The notes below the pieces were generated by a model. The model worked only from the letters and a program-made list of their open reading frames with translations. It searched no databases and was not told the origin of the DNA. Both the position numbers and the translations under genes were made by a program. Positions 23,452 through 25,155 of a stretch of DNA of 25,155 nt are shown here, piece by piece. Numbering within the stretch: the first letter of the stretch is position 1; each line of letters opens with the position of its first letter. The stretch spans positions 1 to 25,155 of the forward strand of contig CAUEQX010000008.1 of the NCBI GenBank assembly GCA_959020035.1, given 5' to 3'. This DNA is from an uncultured Collinsella sp. Lineage in GTDB: Bacteria > Actinomycetota > Coriobacteriia > Coriobacteriales > Coriobacteriaceae.

Positions 23452-23480
23452 ATGTGATAATGCGCTGTACGTGTTATTAT
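23452..23480 (+). promoter_or_regulatory. Candidate promoter of the infC operon
   Basis: TATTAT (23475-23480) matches five of six -10 positions; ATGTGA lies 17 bases upstream as a weak -35. Transcription near 23487 would give a leader of about 175 bases before infC. Confidence 0.4.
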
Positions 23481-23486
23481 TCGCAA

Positions 23487-23643
23487 GGCGTTGTTCCCAC
23501 AATGCCCTAAAGAGGAACCCGAGGGCTCCCACCTTTTGGCGCCAATGAGCAGCTGACTGGTCATACAACTTAGATTCCCTTCCTCAAATCGAGGAAGTCT
23601 ATGTGTATGACCTGGTTGCTGAGAAGCGCCGGGTTATTTTTTT
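23487..23643 (+). promoter_or_regulatory. infC leader with terminator/antiterminator switch (L20-leader-like)
   Basis: The leader opens with hairpin GGCGTTGT-TCCC-ACAATGCC (23487-23506). A large stem is formed by GGTCATAC (23559-23566) and GTATGACC (23605-23612), capped by CTTCCTC-AAATC-GAGGAAG (23579-23597). The 3' strand of that stem shares bases with the 5' arm of a terminator, ACCTGG...CCGGGT (23610-23634), which is followed by seven Ts (23637-23643). The two structures exclude each other, which is the logic of an attenuator. In other bacteria, ribosomal protein L20 represses infC-rpmI-rplT through such a leader. The L20 link here is inferred from gene order. Confidence 0.7.
23610..23643 (+). 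terminator. Attenuator terminator before infC
   Basis: ACCTGG (23610-23615) pairs with CCGGGT (23629-23634, one G-T pair), extended by inner GC pairs, and is followed by a seven-T run ending one base before the infC region. Confidence 0.7.
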
Positions 23644-23662
23644 ATGAATGGAGGTAGGGAAA

Positions 23663-24217
23663 ATAGCTAAGTCTGATGACACCCGCATCAACGACGAGAT
23701 TACTGCATCTTCGTGCCGTTTGATTGGCGTCGATGGCTCTCAGCTCGGCCTGTTCGCCATCCGCGATGCCCAGCGCGTCGCCGACGATCAGGGTCTCGAC
23801 CTGGTCGAGATCGCTCCCAACGCGGAGCCGCCGGTCTGCAAGGTCATGGACTACGGTAAGTTCAAGTACCAGCAGGCCATGAAGGCCAAGGCTGCTCGTA
23901 AGAACCAGTCCAAGGTCGAGGTCAAGGAAATGAAGTTCCGACCCAAGATCGACGTTGGCGACTACGAGACCAAGAAGGGCCACGTTCTGCGTTTCCTCAA
24001 GAAGGGCGCACGCGTTAAGATCACCATCATGTTCCGCGGCCGTGAGATGGCTCACCCGGAGCAGGGCCTTAACGTTCTCGAGCGTCTCGCCGAGGATCTC
24101 AAGCCTTACGCTACGGTCGAGTCCAAGCCTAAGATGGAAGGCCGTAACATGCTTATGCTGCTCGCCCCGATTAAGGGCGCCTTCGATGAGGATAAAGCGG
24201 CAAGCGATACCAAGTAA
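23663..24217 (+). CDS. infC: Translation initiation factor IF-3, probable AUA start
   Basis: IF-3 binds the 30S subunit, prevents premature 50S joining and checks start codons. The sequence RINDEI...RLIGVDGSQLG, APNAEPPVCKVMDYGKFKYQ and KEMKFRPKIDVGDYETK is unmistakable IF-3 (184 residues from the chosen start, normal length). The only in-frame ATG (23648) overlaps the ribosome binding site GGAGG (23650-23654) and has only the terminator T-run upstream. The ATA at 23663 lies eight bases after GGAGG and gives the usual short N-terminus, (M)AKSDDTRINDEI. IF-3 genes elsewhere (for example AUU in Escherichia coli) use rare starts for self-regulation, so ATA is preferred by inference; annotation from 23648 would add five residues. 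First gene of infC-rpmI-rplT. Confidence 0.93.
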   Translation: MAKSDDTRINDEITASSCRLIGVDGSQLGLFAIRDAQRVADDQGLDLVEIAPNAEPPVCKVMDYGKFKYQQAMKAKAARKNQSKVEVKEMKFRPKIDVGDYETKKGHVLRFLKKGARVKITIMFRGREMAHPEQGLNVLERLAEDLKPYATVESKPKMEGRNMLMLLAPIKGAFDEDKAASDTK

Positions 24218-24249
24218 CTAGTGTTCTGTAACCGATTAAGGAGTATTTC

Positions 24250-24441
24250 ATGCCTAAGATGAAGTCCCACAGCGGCACCAAGAAGCGTTTCCGCAAGACT
24301 GGTACCGGCAAGCTTATGCGCGCCAAGGCTTTCAAGAGCCACATCCTGAGCAAGAAGTCCACCAAGCGTAAGCGTGGCTTCCGTCAGGAGACCGAGATCG
24401 CCGCTGCCGACCGCAAGGTCATCAAGTCGCGTCTCGCCTAA
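24250..24441 (+). CDS. rpmI: Large ribosomal subunit protein bL35
   Basis: A 63-residue, strongly basic ribosomal protein with the family sequence MPKMKSHSGTKKRFRKTGTGK and FKSHILSKKSTKRKR. AAGGAG lies about eight bases before the ATG. It is second in the infC-rpmI-rplT operon, 32 bases after infC, and is coordinately regulated with its neighbours. Confidence 0.97.
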   Translation: MPKMKSHSGTKKRFRKTGTGKLMRAKAFKSHILSKKSTKRKRGFRQETEIAAADRKVIKSRLA

Positions 24442-24487
24442 GTTCGCGTTCCCGTTTTTCGTTTTACCGTCTAGGAGTTGATAGAAC

Positions 24488-24847
24488 ATGGCACGTATTA
24501 AGCGCGCTGTTGCCGCCAAGAAGAAGCGCCGTACCGTTATGCACCGTGCGAAGGGTTACTACGGTGCCGCTTCGCGTACTTACAAGCATGCTAAAGAGCA
24601 GGTCCAGCACTCCCTGCAGTATCAGTATCGTGATCGCCGCAACAAGAAGCGCGAGATCCGTTCTCTTTGGATCACTCGTATCAACGCTGCTGCTCGCCTG
24701 AACGACATCTCTTACTCTCAGTTCATGCACGGCCTGAAGGTTGCCGGCATCGAGCTCGACCGCAAGGTCCTGGCTCAAATGGCTTACGAGGACATCGAGT
24801 CCTTCAACGAGCTGGCTACCATCGCCAAGAAGGCTCTCGAGGCCTAA
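24488..24847 (+). CDS. rplT: Large ribosomal subunit protein bL20
   Basis: A 119-residue 23S rRNA-binding protein needed for early 50S assembly, full length. The N-terminal basic extension MARIKRAVAAKKKRRTVMHRAKGYYGAASRTYKHAKEQV is followed by YRDRRNKKREIRSLWITRINAA and the globular C-terminus. In several bacteria L20 represses its own operon by binding the infC leader; the switchable leader upstream fits that role, although L20 binding here is inferred. AGGAG is ten bases before the ATG. Last gene before the terminator. Confidence 0.97.
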   Translation: MARIKRAVAAKKKRRTVMHRAKGYYGAASRTYKHAKEQVQHSLQYQYRDRRNKKREIRSLWITRINAAARLNDISYSQFMHGLKVAGIELDRKVLAQMAYEDIESFNELATIAKKALEA

Positions 24848-24867
24848 TAGATTCTCTTGAATCGCTA

Positions 24868-24905
24868 GGGGAGTGTCGCGTTGTGCGCGGCGCTCCCTCT
24901 TTTTA
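24868..24905 (+). terminator. Terminator of the infC-rpmI-rplT operon
   Basis: A 12-bp stem (24869-24880, GGGAGTGTCGCG, with 24886-24897) includes two G-T pairs and a loop of TTGTG. It is followed by TCTTTTT. Confidence 0.88.
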
Positions 24906-24917
24906 TCTGAAGCGCGG

Positions 24918-24947
24918 TTTACATTGCTAAAAGCGCGGGTAGATAAA
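24918..24947 (+). promoter_or_regulatory. Candidate promoter in the right-hand gene-free tail
   Basis: TTTACA (24918-24923) is a five-of-six -35. TAGATA (24940-24945, spacer 16) or GATAAA (24942-24947, spacer 18) may serve as -10. Confidence 0.4.
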
Positions 24948-24955
24948 CACTTACA

Positions 24956-25046
24956 GGTGACCGATCTCTATATATTCCTGAACCAAAGGGTCATCATCTG
25001 ATACGTGCGGAAGATCCGCACCAGTCTTTCTATTACCTATAGAAAG
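24956..25046 (+). other. Three consecutive hairpins, possible small RNA or leader RNA
   Basis: The 308 bases after rplT hold no supportable ORF. Behind the candidate promoter lie three hairpins: GGTGACC (24956-24962) with GGTCATC (24989-24995, one G-T pair); GTGCGGA-AGA-TCCGCAC (25005-25021); and CTTTCTAT-TACCT-ATAGAAAG (25026-25046). About 110 bases then remain to the window edge, including CCGGT-CGA-ACCGG near 25133-25145. I recognise no known RNA family and see no T-box GGTGGNACCGCG motif. It may be the leader of a gene beyond the edge. Confidence 0.35.
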
Positions 25047-25155
25047 CAATATGTTGTGTAGGACTTGTGAAGAGTGGAATTGACGTCCCACAGAGCTTCG
25101 CGGTCTGGCAATATATCTCCTTGCCGCGCGGCCCGGTCGAACCGGATCGGCCGCA

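Noticed and set aside
23056..23568. 170-residue minus-strand frame across the tRNA region
   Set aside because: It translates the complement of tRNA-Leu, its repeat and two terminators, a well-known source of false proteins.

Overview
This 25 kb window is a high-GC chromosomal segment whose gene content suits a gut-type actinobacterium of the class Coriobacteriia. Collinsella or a close relative is my best guess. That is an inference from recognised protein sequences and overall style; no rRNA is present to prove it. Nearly all of the window is ordinary, tightly packed chromosomal coding sequence. No prophage genes, transposases or CRISPR arrays are visible.

Layout. 1-1429 (-) is the 5' part of a long-form purL. 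Divergent from it, 1614-3176 (+) is a CPA2-type cation:proton antiporter. It converges, across a bidirectional terminator, on a BaiA-like short-chain dehydrogenase (3298-4047, -) and homoserine dehydrogenase (4265-5608, -). A 476-base AT-rich spacer holds an eroded C-terminal remnant of a second livJ-type gene. It is followed by a complete branched-chain amino acid ABC operon, livJHMGF (6085-10946, +), which ends in a strong terminator. Next come a palindromic element, cutC and a coupled GalT/HIT-like (DUF4931-type) gene (11122-12600, +), and a BASS-family transporter (12631-13629, -). Divergent from that is a probable operon: a RecJ nuclease fused to a RecQ-like helicase (13904-17191), then the bifunctional (p)ppGpp enzyme Rel (17207-19567), then a metallo-beta-lactamase-fold hydrolase (19656-20339). 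Class II fructose-bisphosphate aldolase (20534-21400), a 93-base hairpin element and a transglutaminase-like protein (21657-23090) follow. tRNA-Leu(CAA) comes next, with a second copy of its 3' end and terminator 184 bases downstream. The window closes with the infC-rpmI-rplT translation operon behind an attenuator leader (23475-24847), and a gene-free structured tail.

How the genes fit together. The liv operon encodes one transporter: a lipoprotein receptor, two permeases and two ATPases. It sits divergent to homoserine dehydrogenase, so amino acid uptake and synthesis are neighbours. RecJ-helicase is DNA repair. Rel links amino acid starvation to growth control. infC-rpmI-rplT is a classic autoregulated ribosomal operon.

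The most interesting observations are: (1) a duplicated tRNA-Leu 3' end that looks like an integration scar; (2) infC apparently starting at a rare AUA codon behind a terminator/antiterminator switch; (3) the RecJ-RecQ-like fusion, preceded by a short upstream ORF that could unmask its ribosome binding site; (4) the livJ remnant; (5) several intergenic palindromic elements; and (6) a promoter followed by three consecutive hairpins at the right edge, possibly a small RNA or a leader. I did not find a clearly new multi-gene system. The candidates for novelty are mostly regulatory or structural.
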